From DATATB01 sp036268995 (GTDB taxonomy: Bacteria > Planctomycetota > Planctomycetia > Pirellulales > PNKZ01): a stretch of DNA of 64,000 nucleotides. This document shows, piece by piece, positions 44,339 through 55,009 of this stretch (position 1 is its first letter; each line of letters starts with the position of its first letter). A program made the position numbers and the translations under genes. A model generated the notes under the pieces. The model had not been told where the DNA came from. It made no database searches and was given only the letters and a program-made list of their open reading frames with translations. Where the stretch lies: assembly GCA_036268995.1 (NCBI GenBank), contig DATATB010000161.1, positions 1 to 64,000 on the forward strand, in the 5' to 3' direction.

Positions 44339-45085
44339 ATGTCGCGAACTGCCCTGTTCATTCCCTGCTATATCGACCAGCTCTATCCGCAAGTCGGATT
44401 GGCGACGCTCGAAATTCTCGAGCGCTACGGCGTCCAGTGCGAGTTTCCGGCCAGCCAGACCTGCTGCGGCCAGCCGATGGCCAACACTGGCTGCGACCGC
44501 GATGCCGAGCCGCTGGCCCGCAAGTTTGTCGACGTGTTCGGCGGCTACGACGCGGTGGTTTGTCCCTCGGGCAGTTGCGTGGCGATGGTGCGGCATCATT
44601 ACGACCATTACCTGGCGGGCAATGCCGAATTCGAGCGGCTCAAGCCGCGCGTGTTCGAGCTGTGCGAATACCTGGGCGACGTGCTGGGCATCGAACGCAT
44701 CGAAGGCCGTTTTCCGCACAAGGTGGGCCTGCACCAAAGCTGCCACGGCCTGCGCGAGCTGCGGCTGGGCAGTTCGAGCGAACGCGTCGTGCCGCAGTAC
44801 AACAAGGTCCGGCGGCTGCTCGAGTCGCTGGAGGGCATCGAGTTCGCCCAGCTCGCGCGGGCCGACGAATGCTGTGGGTTCGGCGGCACCTTTGCCGTCA
44901 ACGAAGAGGCCGTGTCGTGCATGATGGGCGACGATCGCCTCCGCGACCATCAGCAGGCCGGCACCGAAGTGCTCACCGGCAACGACATGTCGTGCCTGAT
45001 GCACCTCGACGGCTTGCTCCGCCGCCAGGGGCACAAGATGCGGGTCATGCACGTCGCCGAAATCCTGGCCGGAGCCGCAAGGTAG
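44339..45085 (+). CDS. lutA: Lactate utilisation protein A (CCG-domain Fe-S subunit)
   Basis: 248 residues from ATG 44339; a TTG at 44318 is in frame but less likely. Two CCG (DUF3400-type) cysteine motifs are present: FPASQTCCGQPMANTG in the first half and ADECCGFGGTFAV in the second, with the preceding SCHG and CPSGSC cysteines. LutA works with LutB and LutC to oxidise L-lactate to pyruvate; it is related to the glycolate-oxidase iron-sulfur subunit. It is the first gene of lutABC. A palindromic element separates it from lutB. Confidence 0.92.
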   Translation: MSRTALFIPCYIDQLYPQVGLATLEILERYGVQCEFPASQTCCGQPMANTGCDRDAEPLARKFVDVFGGYDAVVCPSGSCVAMVRHHYDHYLAGNAEFERLKPRVFELCEYLGDVLGIERIEGRFPHKVGLHQSCHGLRELRLGSSSERVVPQYNKVRRLLESLEGIEFAQLARADECCGFGGTFAVNEEAVSCMMGDDRLRDHQQAGTEVLTGNDMSCLMHLDGLLRRQGHKMRVMHVAEILAGAAR

Positions 45086-45117
45086 TGCTGAATCTCAGCG
45101 AGATGAAGTTTGCTATT

Positions 45118-45199
45118 GGGTGCCACTGTTGGCTTGTCCAGCAGTGTTGTGCGGCACCGAACGAGCCCCGCACTGCTGGACGAGCCAGCAGTGGCACCC
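45118..45199. repeat. Palindromic element (GTGCCACTGCTGGCTTGTCC family)
   Basis: GGGTGCCACTGTTGGCTTGT followed by CCAGCAGTG (45118-45146) mirrors CACTGCTGGACGAGCCAGCA followed by GTGGCACCC (45171-45199). A second copy is at 56120-56253. It lies inside the lut operon, between lutA and lutB. Confidence 0.85.
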
Positions 45200-45237
45200 C
45201 GACACGTCCACGCAACTAAAGAATCGCAACCCTCTTG

Positions 45238-46614
45238 ATGCACGCTGCCACCGATCATCCGGCCCAGGCCGAAAAATTCGTCGCCGACTTGCCGCGAGCC
45301 CATTGGCATGACGGCGCCCTGTGGTTCGTGCGAGCCAAACGCGACAAGGCGGCCCAATCGCTGGCCGAGTGGGAATCGCTCCGCGAGACGGCCGGCCGCA
45401 TCAAGTCCGACGTGATCGCGCACCTGGCCGATTACCTGGAACAGTTCGAGCAGAACGCCACGCGGCTGGGCGCTCGCGTGCATTGGGCCCGCGACGCGGC
45501 CGAGCACAACCAGATCGTGCTGGGGATCTTGCAAGCGCACGCGGTGCAGCGGGTCGTCAAAAGCAAGTCGATGCTCACCGAAGAGTGCCACTTGAATCCA
45601 TTTCTCCAGGAGCACGGCATCGACGTGGTCGATACCGACTTGGGCGAGCGGATCGTGCAACTGGCCGGCGAGCCGCCCAGCCATATCGTGCTGCCCGCAA
45701 TTCATAAGAAAAAAGAGGACGTCGGCCACCTGTTCGAGAAATTTCTGGGCACCGAAGCCGGCCGCTACGAACCGAGCTACCTGGCCGAAGTGGCCCGGGC
45801 CCATCTGCGCGAAAAGTTCATGCAGGCCGATGCCGGGCTGACCGGTGTGAACTTCGCCATTGCCGAAACCGGCGGCTTTGTCGTCTGCACCAACGAGGGC
45901 AACGCCGATCTGGGCGTCTCGCTGCCCAAGCTGCACATCGCCTCGATGGGCATTGAAAAGCTGATCCCCCGCGCGGCCGACTTGGGCGTGTTCTTGCGGC
46001 TGCTGGCCCGCTCGGCAACGGGGCAGCCGATCACCACGTATTCGTCTCACTTTCACGGCCCGCTTGCCGGCGGCGAGCTGCACATCGTGCTCGTGGACAA
46101 CGGCCGCTCGGAGATTCTGGCTAGCGACGAGTTTCGCCGCTCGCTGCACTGCATCCGCTGCGGCGCGTGCATGAACACATGCCCCGTCTATCGCCGCAGC
46201 GGCGGTCACAGCTACGGCTCGACGGTGCCCGGCCCGATCGGCTCGATCCTGGCTCCCGCACGCGACGCGAAGGCGCACGGCAGCCTGCCGTTTGCGTGTA
46301 GCCTGTGCGGCTCGTGTACCGATGTTTGCCCGGTGAAGATCGACCTGCACCATCAATTGCTCGCCTGGCGGGGCGAAATCGGGCGCCGCGGGCTACTCGC
46401 GCCCGGCAAGCGGGTATCGATGAAACTCGCGAGCTTCGTGCTGCGAAACACGCGCATCTATGAGGCCGCCGGCCGGATCGCCCGCTGGTTGGTGCCGAAG
46501 CTGCCGCGTTTCCTGGTCCACAATCGCTTCAACGCCTGGGGGCGGCAGCGCGAAATGCCGCAGTTCCCCAAGGAAAGCTTCCGCGAACTTTATCGCCGCC
46601 GTAAACAGCAGTAA
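45238..46614 (+). CDS. lutB: Lactate utilisation protein B (4Fe-4S subunit)
   Basis: 458 residues from ATG 45238 (a TTG just before is in frame). Blocks include SMLTEECHLNPFLQEHGIDV, GVNFAIAETGGFVVCTNEGN (the LutB/LUD-domain active region) and two 4Fe-4S clusters: CIRCGACMNTCPVY and CSLCGSCTDVCPVKI. The C-terminus carries the family's DUF3390-like tail (RIARWLVPKLPRFLVHNRFN). It passes electrons from lactate in the LutABC complex. Spacing to lutA is 152 bp, with a hairpin; to lutC it is only 2 bp, so B and C are coupled. Confidence 0.93.
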   Translation: MHAATDHPAQAEKFVADLPRAHWHDGALWFVRAKRDKAAQSLAEWESLRETAGRIKSDVIAHLADYLEQFEQNATRLGARVHWARDAAEHNQIVLGILQAHAVQRVVKSKSMLTEECHLNPFLQEHGIDVVDTDLGERIVQLAGEPPSHIVLPAIHKKKEDVGHLFEKFLGTEAGRYEPSYLAEVARAHLREKFMQADAGLTGVNFAIAETGGFVVCTNEGNADLGVSLPKLHIASMGIEKLIPRAADLGVFLRLLARSATGQPITTYSSHFHGPLAGGELHIVLVDNGRSEILASDEFRRSLHCIRCGACMNTCPVYRRSGGHSYGSTVPGPIGSILAPARDAKAHGSLPFACSLCGSCTDVCPVKIDLHHQLLAWRGEIGRRGLLAPGKRVSMKLASFVLRNTRIYEAAGRIARWLVPKLPRFLVHNRFNAWGRQREMPQFPKESFRELYRRRKQQ

Positions 46615-46616
46615 CG

Positions 46617-47216
46617 ATGAGCAGCAAGCAGACCATCCTCGGCGCGATTCGGCGGCATCAGCCCGTGGTGCGGATCGCCAACGGCGAACCGGCGCCCGAA
46701 TTCTCGCCCACCACGTATGCCGACCCAGTGGAGCAGTTCGCCCGAGTGCTGGCCGAAGTGGGCGGGCATTGCGTCAATGTTGCCGATGCGGCCGCGGCCA
46801 ATGCGCTGCTCGAGCAAATGCCGGTGTGGACTGCCGGCCGCAAGCGCATCTCGCTCGTGCCCGGCATCGGCAACTCGACCTTCGACCTGGCAGCCGTGGC
46901 CGATCCGCACGAGTTGGAAGACGTGGACATGGCAATTGCGCCGGGCGAATTCGCCGTGGCCGAGAACGGCGCCGTATGGGTTACCGATCGCCAAGTCCGC
47001 CAGCGGGCGATCTTTTTCATCCCGCAGCACCTTGCGCTCGTCGTGCCGCGAGAACAGCTCGTACACAATATGCACGAAGCTTACCGCCGGCTGGCTTTCG
47101 ACGGCCCCGGGTTTGGCGTCTTCGTTTCCGGCCCCAGCAAGACGGCCGACATCGAGCAATCGCTCGTGATCGGTGCGCACGGGCCTCGATCGTTGACGGT
47201 GATGCTGATAGGCTGA
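46617..47216 (+). CDS. lutC: Lactate utilisation protein C (LUD domain)
   Basis: 199 residues. LUD-domain blocks are present: ILGAIRRHQP at the start, VADAAAANALLEQMPVW, GEFAVAENGAVWVTDRQVRQ, RAIFFIPQHLALVVPREQLV, and FGVFVSGPSKTADIEQSLVI plus GAHGPRSLTVMLIG at the end (the SGPSxTADIE motif is the family's signature). It is part of the LutABC L-lactate oxidation complex. It starts 2 bp after the lutB stop. No lldP-like permease follows in this window. Confidence 0.93.
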   Translation: MSSKQTILGAIRRHQPVVRIANGEPAPEFSPTTYADPVEQFARVLAEVGGHCVNVADAAAANALLEQMPVWTAGRKRISLVPGIGNSTFDLAAVADPHELEDVDMAIAPGEFAVAENGAVWVTDRQVRQRAIFFIPQHLALVVPREQLVHNMHEAYRRLAFDGPGFGVFVSGPSKTADIEQSLVIGAHGPRSLTVMLIG

Positions 47217-47385
47217 ATCGGCGGCTGGTGCAGGAGGCGCCTTAGACCTGCCTCAAATCGATGCCGCGCACGGTCGTAAACGAAGCGGCTGTGTTGATTT
47301 TTTTGGCGGTGTGTCACCGATTGCGGCGTGTTACGCACGCATGCGTGCATGACCCACGAGTGTGGGCGCGATCCGGGGAGCGGCG

Positions 47386-48033
47386 ATGGCTGTTGAATTC
47401 GGCCCAAGATCAACGACCGATTGGACTCACAGCGACAAGATGGTCGACTGGCTCGACAACTCGACGAACGACCGCAGGAAGGTCAGCCGGTGTCTTTCGA
47501 AGGCGACGTGCGAAGCGCACATGCAGGCGTTTCTGCAGAGGAACCCACGCTGCCTGATTAATCACCTCGGCGGCGGACATGGCCGGTGGGTGTTGCCCCA
47601 ATTCCGACTCGGGTCCGAATTCGTCGCGGACTTCATCATCGGCGAGAAGCATTCCTTCGGCCATGAGTGGCAGCTGGTCGAGCTCGAATGCCCGACCAAA
47701 AAGATGTTCAATAAGAGCGGTACACCGTCGGCCACGCTGAATCACGCTATCCGACAGATCGAGGACTGGCGCAACTGGCTGCTCACGAATCAGAACTACG
47801 CAGCAAGGGCCGCGCGCGACGGCGGGCTGGGGCTTACTGACATCGTGGGCCAATGCTCGGGGTTGATACTGCTCGGTCGAAGGCGCGATTTGTCGGACGA
47901 GACGAATGCGCGTCGCCGTCAGATGATGCGGACTCTCAACATGCAGATTCGCACGTACGATTTTCTCGCTGCGATCGGGTCGGGCGTCCCGATATCGGCC
48001 AGCCTCAATCATCTCGGCCGGCACGGCACCTAG
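47386..48033 (+). CDS. Shedu-like (DUF4263) nuclease-domain protein
   Basis: 215 residues from ATG 47386, with GGGGAG at 47375 as RBS; a GTG at 47362 is possible. The core fits the Shedu/DUF4263 PD-(D/E)XK fold: VLPQFRLGSEFVADFIIGEK gives the Asp, HEWQLVELECPTKKMFNKSG gives the E-x-E/K cluster, and TLNHAIRQIEDWRNWLLTNQ is the typical following helix. In other bacteria such proteins form antiphage defence systems (SduA). Here it is short, alone and without a sensor domain longer than ~70 residues. The assignment to nuclease activity is inferred from motif order. Confidence 0.7.
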   Translation: MAVEFGPRSTTDWTHSDKMVDWLDNSTNDRRKVSRCLSKATCEAHMQAFLQRNPRCLINHLGGGHGRWVLPQFRLGSEFVADFIIGEKHSFGHEWQLVELECPTKKMFNKSGTPSATLNHAIRQIEDWRNWLLTNQNYAARAARDGGLGLTDIVGQCSGLILLGRRRDLSDETNARRRQMMRTLNMQIRTYDFLAAIGSGVPISASLNHLGRHGT

Positions 48034-48220
48034 GCCAGCGAACGTGTCCAAACGAAGGCAATTTCGAGCCCTGGATGGTACGATGGTGTTGTGGGGCATT
48101 GGTGGCAGGGGCTGAAGTGATGCTCGGACTTTAACACCTGTCTCCAGAGGGCGCGCGGTGTGGGCCCGGCACTGCGTTGGTCAAGATTACCGGGCGTACT
48201 CGTTTGGGGGCTACCGCGCA

Positions 48221-49018
48221 ATGTCGAATGCGGACGGAAATGAAGAGTCGGCGCCTGCACGCAATGGTCACGCGTGCCTGATCCGAATGGAGCGCGTGAC
48301 GAAGCGCTACGGCCAGCGCGTGATCCTGGATGGGATCGACCTGTCGGTGCGCGAAGGCGAGACGGTGGCGCTGATTGGGCCGAGCGGCGGGGGTAAGTCG
48401 ACGCTGCTGCGCGCGATCAATGCACTGCACCCGATCGACGCGGGCCGGATTCGCGTGGGCGTGCACGAGCTGCCATCCGACGGCCAGCCGACCGGCAGGG
48501 CGGCACGCATGGCCGTGCGCCGACTGGCCGGCATGATTTTTCAGGACTTTCAATTGTTTCCGCATCTCTCGGCCTTGGACAACGTGGCCGAAGCGCCGAC
48601 GCGTGTGTTGCGGCTCAATCGCGATCAGGCCCGGCGGCGGGCGGGCGAACTGCTCGAACGGGTCGGCATGTCCGAGCGGGCGGCCGCTTATCCCGATCAG
48701 CTCTCGGGCGGCCAGAAACAACGCGTGGCGATCGCCCGGGCACTGGCCATGGAGCCGCGAGCGCTCTTGTGCGATGAGATCACGAGTGCACTGGATCCGG
48801 AGCTGAAGCACGAAGTGCTCGAGGTGCTGGCGCGGCTCAAGCAGGAGGGGATGACGCTGGTGCTGGTGACGCACGAAATCGGATTTGCCCGCCGGGCGGC
48901 CGACCGCGTGGTGGTGCTGGCCGACGGCAAGATCATCGAAGAAGGGCCGCCGGAAGAAGTGCTCGAACGCCCCAGCGTGCCCCGGACGCAGCAGTTTTTG
49001 CGGAATGTGATGGCGTGA
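48221..49018 (+). CDS. ABC transporter ATPase, polar amino-acid type
   Basis: 265 residues from ATG 48221 (MSNADGNEESAPARNGHACL). ABC motifs: Walker A GPSGGGKST, Q-loop GMIFQDFQLFPHLSALDNVA, signature QLSGGQKQRVAIARALAM, Walker B ALLCDEITSALDPELKHEVL and His-switch LVTHEIGF. The pattern matches GlnQ/HisP-type proteins, which energise uptake of amino acids. The usual permease and binding-protein genes are absent on both sides, so it is an orphan or works with distant genes. A gene for a different ABC ATPase is convergent with it. Confidence 0.9.
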   Translation: MSNADGNEESAPARNGHACLIRMERVTKRYGQRVILDGIDLSVREGETVALIGPSGGGKSTLLRAINALHPIDAGRIRVGVHELPSDGQPTGRAARMAVRRLAGMIFQDFQLFPHLSALDNVAEAPTRVLRLNRDQARRRAGELLERVGMSERAAAYPDQLSGGQKQRVAIARALAMEPRALLCDEITSALDPELKHEVLEVLARLKQEGMTLVLVTHEIGFARRAADRVVVLADGKIIEEGPPEEVLERPSVPRTQQFLRNVMA

Positions 49019-49024
49019 TGGCGT

Positions 49025-49109
49025 CATAAAGCCGCGACCGCTGGTCGCGGGAATTGGGGCGATCGGTGCGGCGCTTCTGGTGCGATTCCCGCGACCAGCG
49101 GTCGCGGCT

Positions 49110-49114
<5 letters not shown>
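49025..49114. repeat. Long perfect inverted repeat between convergent ABC genes
   Basis: CATAAAGCCGCGACCGCTGG followed by TCGCGGGAAT (49025-49054) mirrors ATTCCCGCGACCAGCGGTCG followed by CGGCTTTATG (49085-49114), 30 bp each, with a 30-bp spacer. The right arm covers the last codons and stop of the gene at 49110. It may act as a bidirectional terminator. Confidence 0.9.
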
Positions 49115-49820
<706 letters not shown>

Positions 49821-49821
49821 T

Positions 49822-49931
49822 TAAGTGAAAAGTGAAAAGTGAAAAGTGAAAAGTAAACAAAGCAAAACGGGTGACCGATCCACGAATCCACGTCCTGCAC
49901 TTTTCACTTTTCACTTTCCACTTTTCACTTC
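49822..49931. repeat. Tandem AAGTGAAA repeats and their inverted copy
   Basis: AAGTGAAAAGTGAAAAGTGA repeats (10-bp unit AAGTGAAAAG) at 49824-49855, and the reverse complement CACTTTTCACTTTTCACTTT at 49897-49930. The inverted arms enclose ~40 bp. They lie between the LolD-type ATPase and the FG-GAP gene and reach the latter's 3' end. Confidence 0.85.
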
Positions 49932-51112
49932 TTGTCCTCTCTCTCTTGCTCAAAGTAGTACACGCCCTTTTTGTTGCTGGTGACGACGTCCAATAGGCCG
50001 TCGGCATTGAGGTCGACGACTTCGAACTGCGTGCCGACACCGCTGTCGTGGTCGAACTGGTGCTTGGTCCACTGGGGCTTGCCGGCTTCGCGCTTAAGCT
50101 CGAACCAGCACATCACGGCCGGGTCGCCGGGATTCACGTCGCCTTTGGGGCCGTGCGCCCACCAGCGCTTGCCGGTGACGAAGTCGGGCAGCCCGTCGCC
50201 GTTGATATCGGCCAGGCAGAGGGCATGCGTCTGCGAAAAGCTATCGTCGATAAGATGCGTCTTCCAGCCGTCGGGCGTTTGCTCGTGCCACCAGATGCCG
50301 ACCGCATGGGCCGACGACGACAGCACGTCGTTGTCGCCGTCGCCATCGAAATCGTAAACGTGCATCTGCGCGCACTTCTCGCCCAAGGCCGACGGATGAA
50401 ATTTCCACGGCAGTTCGGCGGGGCTGGCCGGCTGCTGCCACCAGCCTTGAGCGATCAACACGTCATTGCGGCCGTCGCCATTGACGTCGCCCACGCCCAG
50501 GCCATGCGAGTAGCGATCAGTGCCCGGCGAGTTCGGCTCCGAGATGTGCGTGATCTTCCAAGGTGCCCGAGGGTCCGATGCCGGCTTGGCCGTGGCCATC
50601 AGCTTGCCGGGCTCGAGGGCAAAGACCAGCTCGCGCCGGCCGTCGCCATCGACGTCCAGATACGTGGGGCTTTCGTTGTTCGTGACCGGCACGCACATGT
50701 GCGGCTTCCAGGGGCCGGTGGCCGTTTGCGGGTTCTCGAACCACCGGGTTTCTTTGCCCGGTGTATCGACGACCAGCAGATCGGCCCAGCCGTCGCCGTT
50801 CAGATCGTCGGTGAAGTTGCAAAAGCTGTTGCTGTATTTGTGCGGGTCGTACGTCTGGGGATCTTCCTGTACGACGTGCATCTCCCAGTTGGGCGCGGCG
50901 TAGTACACCGAGCCGGCGGCGATATCGAGCCGGCCATCGTGATTGAAGTCGCCGGCGGCCACGCCTTCGCTGCGGAACTTGGCATCGAGCTGCCGCTTCT
51001 TGAACGTGATTTTGCCAGCCGCCGGCGCGGCAGCTTGTGCCCAGGCCGTGGGCGAAACGGCGATCGAGCCCACCAAGATCACCAACATCAACTTCCACGG
51101 TGCGCGTCGCAT
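49925..51112 (-). CDS. Secreted FG-GAP/VCBS-repeat protein
   Basis: 395 residues from ATG 51112 (MRRAPWKLMLVILVGSIAVS, with GGAAG upstream); an ATG at 51148 would add twelve. The signal peptide ends near AWAQA. Then come FG-GAP type repeats with calcium-binding loops: VAAGDFNHDGRLDIAAGSVY, TDDLNGDGWADLLVVDTPGK, LDVDGDGRRELVFALE, GVGDVNGDGRNDVLIAQGWW, YDFDGDGDNDVLSSSAHAVG, LADINGDGLPDFVTGKRWWA and VVDLNADGLLDVVTSNKKGV. The seven-blade propeller should bind calcium and a ligand outside the cell. Such proteins are abundant in planctomycetes. Confidence 0.87.
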   Translation of the reverse strand: MRRAPWKLMLVILVGSIAVSPTAWAQAAAPAAGKITFKKRQLDAKFRSEGVAAGDFNHDGRLDIAAGSVYYAAPNWEMHVVQEDPQTYDPHKYSNSFCNFTDDLNGDGWADLLVVDTPGKETRWFENPQTATGPWKPHMCVPVTNNESPTYLDVDGDGRRELVFALEPGKLMATAKPASDPRAPWKITHISEPNSPGTDRYSHGLGVGDVNGDGRNDVLIAQGWWQQPASPAELPWKFHPSALGEKCAQMHVYDFDGDGDNDVLSSSAHAVGIWWHEQTPDGWKTHLIDDSFSQTHALCLADINGDGLPDFVTGKRWWAHGPKGDVNPGDPAVMCWFELKREAGKPQWTKHQFDHDSGVGTQFEVVDLNADGLLDVVTSNKKGVYYFEQEREDKK

Positions 51113-51328
51113 GCTGTTTCTTCCGGGTACAAACGGGAAAGTGTTCATTTACGGACAACCGGCCATCGCGTCTAGCGTAACCGCTCGCGGCCGGGCAATC
51201 CAGCGAGGACCGCCGGGGGCCGCCACTGCGACTGACTGGCCGCTAGCTGGCAATGTGGGGTGTCCGTTGTTATCGTGGCCCAAGGAGCCCGCCCGAATTG
51301 CTTCCCGCCCCCGCCTTGGAGACGACTC

Positions 51329-52696
51329 ATGATCTGCCGCTGCTTGGGCCAGATTCTCGCCTTGTCGCTGGCGCTGATCGCCGGCCCAGCCTTGGCCGCC
51401 CCACTGCAAATCGCCAGCTTCCAGGCGGACATCACGCCCCCTTTGGGCAGTCCGCTGTGCGACGGTCTGGTCGAGCCGGCGAAAAAAATCGTCGATCCGC
51501 TGACTGCCCGCGGCATCGTGCTGCTGGGCGCCGGCGACCCGATCGTGCTCTGCGCGTTGGATTGGGTGGGCGTAGGCAATGGCGGCTACGATGCCTGGCG
51601 CGAGCAACTGGCCCGCGCGGCCGGCACTTCGCCCCAGCGCGTGACAGTCCACTGTCTGCACCAGCACGACGCGCCGGGCTGCGACTTCGAAACCGAAACG
51701 CTGCTGGCGGAGCACGGTATCGGCGGCGCGATGTTCAATCCCGTCTTCGCGCGATCGGCCATCCGCCACACGGCGACCGCCCTGAGCGAAGCCCTGCGAA
51801 ATCCGCAGACCGTCACGCACGTGGGCCTCGGACAGGCCAAGGTCGAGCACGTGGCCAGCAATCGGCGGGTGATGGGCCCCGACGGCAAGGTCAAGGCCGT
51901 GCGCTACAGCGCCACCGCCAATCCCGAGGTTCGCGCCGCGCCCGAGGGAACCATTGACCCGCTGGTGCGCTCGGTGAGTTTCTGGAACGGCGAGACGCCG
52001 CTGGTGTCGCTGACTTACTACACCACGCATCCGCAAAGCTATTACGGCCAAGGCGACGTGAGCTACGACTTTGTCGGCATGGCGCGCGCGATGCGTGCCA
52101 GCGAGCTGCCGCGCGTGGCCCACGTGCATTTCAACGGCGCCAGCGGCAACGTCACGGCCGGCAAATACAACGACGGCCAGAAGCAAAACCGCCCGGCGCT
52201 GGCCGGCCGGCTGGCCGACGGCATGCAGCGTGCCTGGCAAGCGGCCCGCAAAGTGCCGATCCAGGCCGAGCAGATCGAGTGGCGGAGCCACAACGTGCGG
52301 TTGCCCTTGAGCCCCCGGCTGAAAGACGAGTCGGCGCTCTTAAAAAACCTGGACGACATGCATCAACGGCTGCCGCTGCGAATTCGCGCCGCCCGCGACC
52401 TGGCCTGGACCCACCGCTCGCAGGCCGGGCACGAGATTCAATTGACGTGCTTGAAACTGGGCGACGCCTACCTGCTGCACATGCCCGGCGAATTATTTGT
52501 CGAATACCAACTTGCCGCCCAGCAGATGCGGCCGAGCGATTTTGTGGGCATGGCGGCTTACGGCGATTACGGGCCGGGCTACATCGGCACGAAGATTTCT
52601 TACACGCAAGGCGGGTATGAAACCGGCCCCGTCTCGCGCGTGGCCCCCGAAGTGGAAGACGTGCTGATGCCCGCGATGCGCGAGCTGCTGCGCTGA
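51329..52696 (+). CDS. Secreted neutral-ceramidase-like protein
   Basis: 455 residues from ATG 51329, where a signal peptide begins (MICRCLGQILALSLALIAGP...ALA). The upstream frame to 51260 is not signal-like. The N-terminal alkaline/neutral ceramidase domain starts LQIASFQADITPPLGSPLCD and continues with GIVLLGAGDPIVLCALDWVG, the metal-binding VHCLHQHDAPGCDF, YYTTHPQSYYGQGDVSYDF and HFNGASGNVTAGKYNDG, which fits the zinc-amidase fold. The family members in planctomycetes are many and probably act on other amides or esters; true ceramidase activity is not shown. The FG-GAP gene is divergent upstream. Confidence 0.82.
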   Translation: MICRCLGQILALSLALIAGPALAAPLQIASFQADITPPLGSPLCDGLVEPAKKIVDPLTARGIVLLGAGDPIVLCALDWVGVGNGGYDAWREQLARAAGTSPQRVTVHCLHQHDAPGCDFETETLLAEHGIGGAMFNPVFARSAIRHTATALSEALRNPQTVTHVGLGQAKVEHVASNRRVMGPDGKVKAVRYSATANPEVRAAPEGTIDPLVRSVSFWNGETPLVSLTYYTTHPQSYYGQGDVSYDFVGMARAMRASELPRVAHVHFNGASGNVTAGKYNDGQKQNRPALAGRLADGMQRAWQAARKVPIQAEQIEWRSHNVRLPLSPRLKDESALLKNLDDMHQRLPLRIRAARDLAWTHRSQAGHEIQLTCLKLGDAYLLHMPGELFVEYQLAAQQMRPSDFVGMAAYGDYGPGYIGTKISYTQGGYETGPVSRVAPEVEDVLMPAMRELLR

Positions 52697-52738
52697 TGGA
52701 CTCCGGTCGCTAACGCTCCCGGCTCGCCTGGTACGCCA

Positions 52739-53662
<924 letters not shown>

Positions 53663-53745
53663 ATTGATCTATCGGCCGTCGAGAATCGTAACCCTTTTTC
53701 GATCATAATTGAACCCGAATCCCCCACAAAAGGGCCAATCGGACC

Positions 53746-54555
53746 ATGCAAGAACAGACGCTGGCGGCAGTCGTGCAGATGACCTCAGGAGCCGACAAAG
53801 CGGCCAACTGTGCCGCCGCCGAGGAGCTGATCACACAAGCGGCCGGACGCGGCGCGCGGCTGGTGGTGCTGCCCGAACTGTTCAATTGCCTGGCCTCGTC
53901 ATCCGCGATGCTGGCGGGGGCCGAACCGATTCCCGGTCCCACTTCCAACTGGCTGAGCGGCCTGGCTCGCAAATATGAGATCGCCCTGGTCGGCGGAAGT
54001 ATTTGCGAAGCCGCCGCTACGGGCCGGGCCTATAATACCAGCCTGCTGTTTGGGCCCGACGGCCGACTGCTGGCCACGTATCGCAAGCTGCACTTGTTCG
54101 ACGTCGACCTGCCCGGGCAGGTTACCTACCGCGAGTCGGCATGGCTGGCGCCTGGGGATCGCGTGGTCGTGGCCGACGCGGCCGGCGGCCGCTTGGGCTT
54201 GGCGATTTGCTACGACTTGCGCTTCGGCCGATTGTTCGACGCGCTGATCGCGGCCGGCGCCGAAATGCTCGCGATTCCGTCGGCCTTTACCGCGGCCACC
54301 GGGCGCGATCATTGGGAGATTCTCATTCGCGCGCGGGCCATCGAATGTCAGGCATTTGTCTTGGCCGCCAATCAACACGGACAGCACACGCCGCAATTCG
54401 CCACGTGGGGTCACTCGGCAATCGTCGATCCTTGGGGGCGCGTGCTCGCGCACGTGGACGAAGGCCCTGGCATCGCCGTGGCTGCGCTCGACTTTGGGCA
54501 GTTGCGCGCGATTCGTGCGCGGCTGCCCGCGCTCGCGCATCGCCGCGTGCTTTGA
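53746..54555 (+). CDS. Carbon-nitrogen hydrolase (Nit1/Nit2-type nitrilase superfamily)
   Basis: 269 residues. The Glu-Lys-Cys triad is visible: E44 in LVVLPELFNC, K114 in YRKLHLFDVDLPGQ and C155 in LGLAICYDLRFGRLFDA. The HLFDVD and YDLRFGRL context is that of the Nit1/omega-amidase branch, which removes deaminated glutathione or similar amides. Other branches would lack the HLFDV segment. The length is normal. Its start overlaps no neighbour; the GT2 gene is divergent 84 bp upstream. Confidence 0.88.
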   Translation: MQEQTLAAVVQMTSGADKAANCAAAEELITQAAGRGARLVVLPELFNCLASSSAMLAGAEPIPGPTSNWLSGLARKYEIALVGGSICEAAATGRAYNTSLLFGPDGRLLATYRKLHLFDVDLPGQVTYRESAWLAPGDRVVVADAAGGRLGLAICYDLRFGRLFDALIAAGAEMLAIPSAFTAATGRDHWEILIRARAIECQAFVLAANQHGQHTPQFATWGHSAIVDPWGRVLAHVDEGPGIAVAALDFGQLRAIRARLPALAHRRVL

Positions 54556-55009
54556 GATGCGCTGCGTTGCTCAAGATTCACGGGGAATTCCGCGCGGAAA
54601 AAATCTTCCGTCGAATGTTGCTTGACAAGCGACGAGCGCTTCGCAAAATACGCGGATGCTTCTGGGCCGCCGTTCTGGCGGCGAGCGTGTTTTTCTGAAG
54701 GCAGAGAATTCCGGCGGCAGGTTTCGTAGGGGCACTGTTTTCTTACGCGGCGATTTCTGAGGGGCACTGTCCGGGTGTATGCTGCGCGTACCGCGCCGCT
54801 GCAATCACCGACGCGGGCGCTGTCTCGATTGCATGGTCGGCTGCGAGCACGAGGCGAACCAGTCGAGCACACGTGCTTGGGGGGCGGCGAAATAGGGATC
54901 GAATGTCGGCGGCCGGTGGTCGCGGCCAGGATGTCCCCCCCAAGGATTTTTCGCGCTCGAAGCGCCGCCTCGGCGTGGCGTGTCGAGCGCGGCAGGCGAC
55001 CGGCCCCGC
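54556..55009. other. Intergenic region with GGGGCACTGT motifs
   Basis: No credible gene. GGGGCACTGT occurs twice (near 54730 and 54761), with a T-rich sequence between; read on the minus strand it gives ACAGTGCCCCT, similar in style to the repeated R1/R2 motifs at the left of the window. A G-rich string occurs near 54877. Confidence 0.35.
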
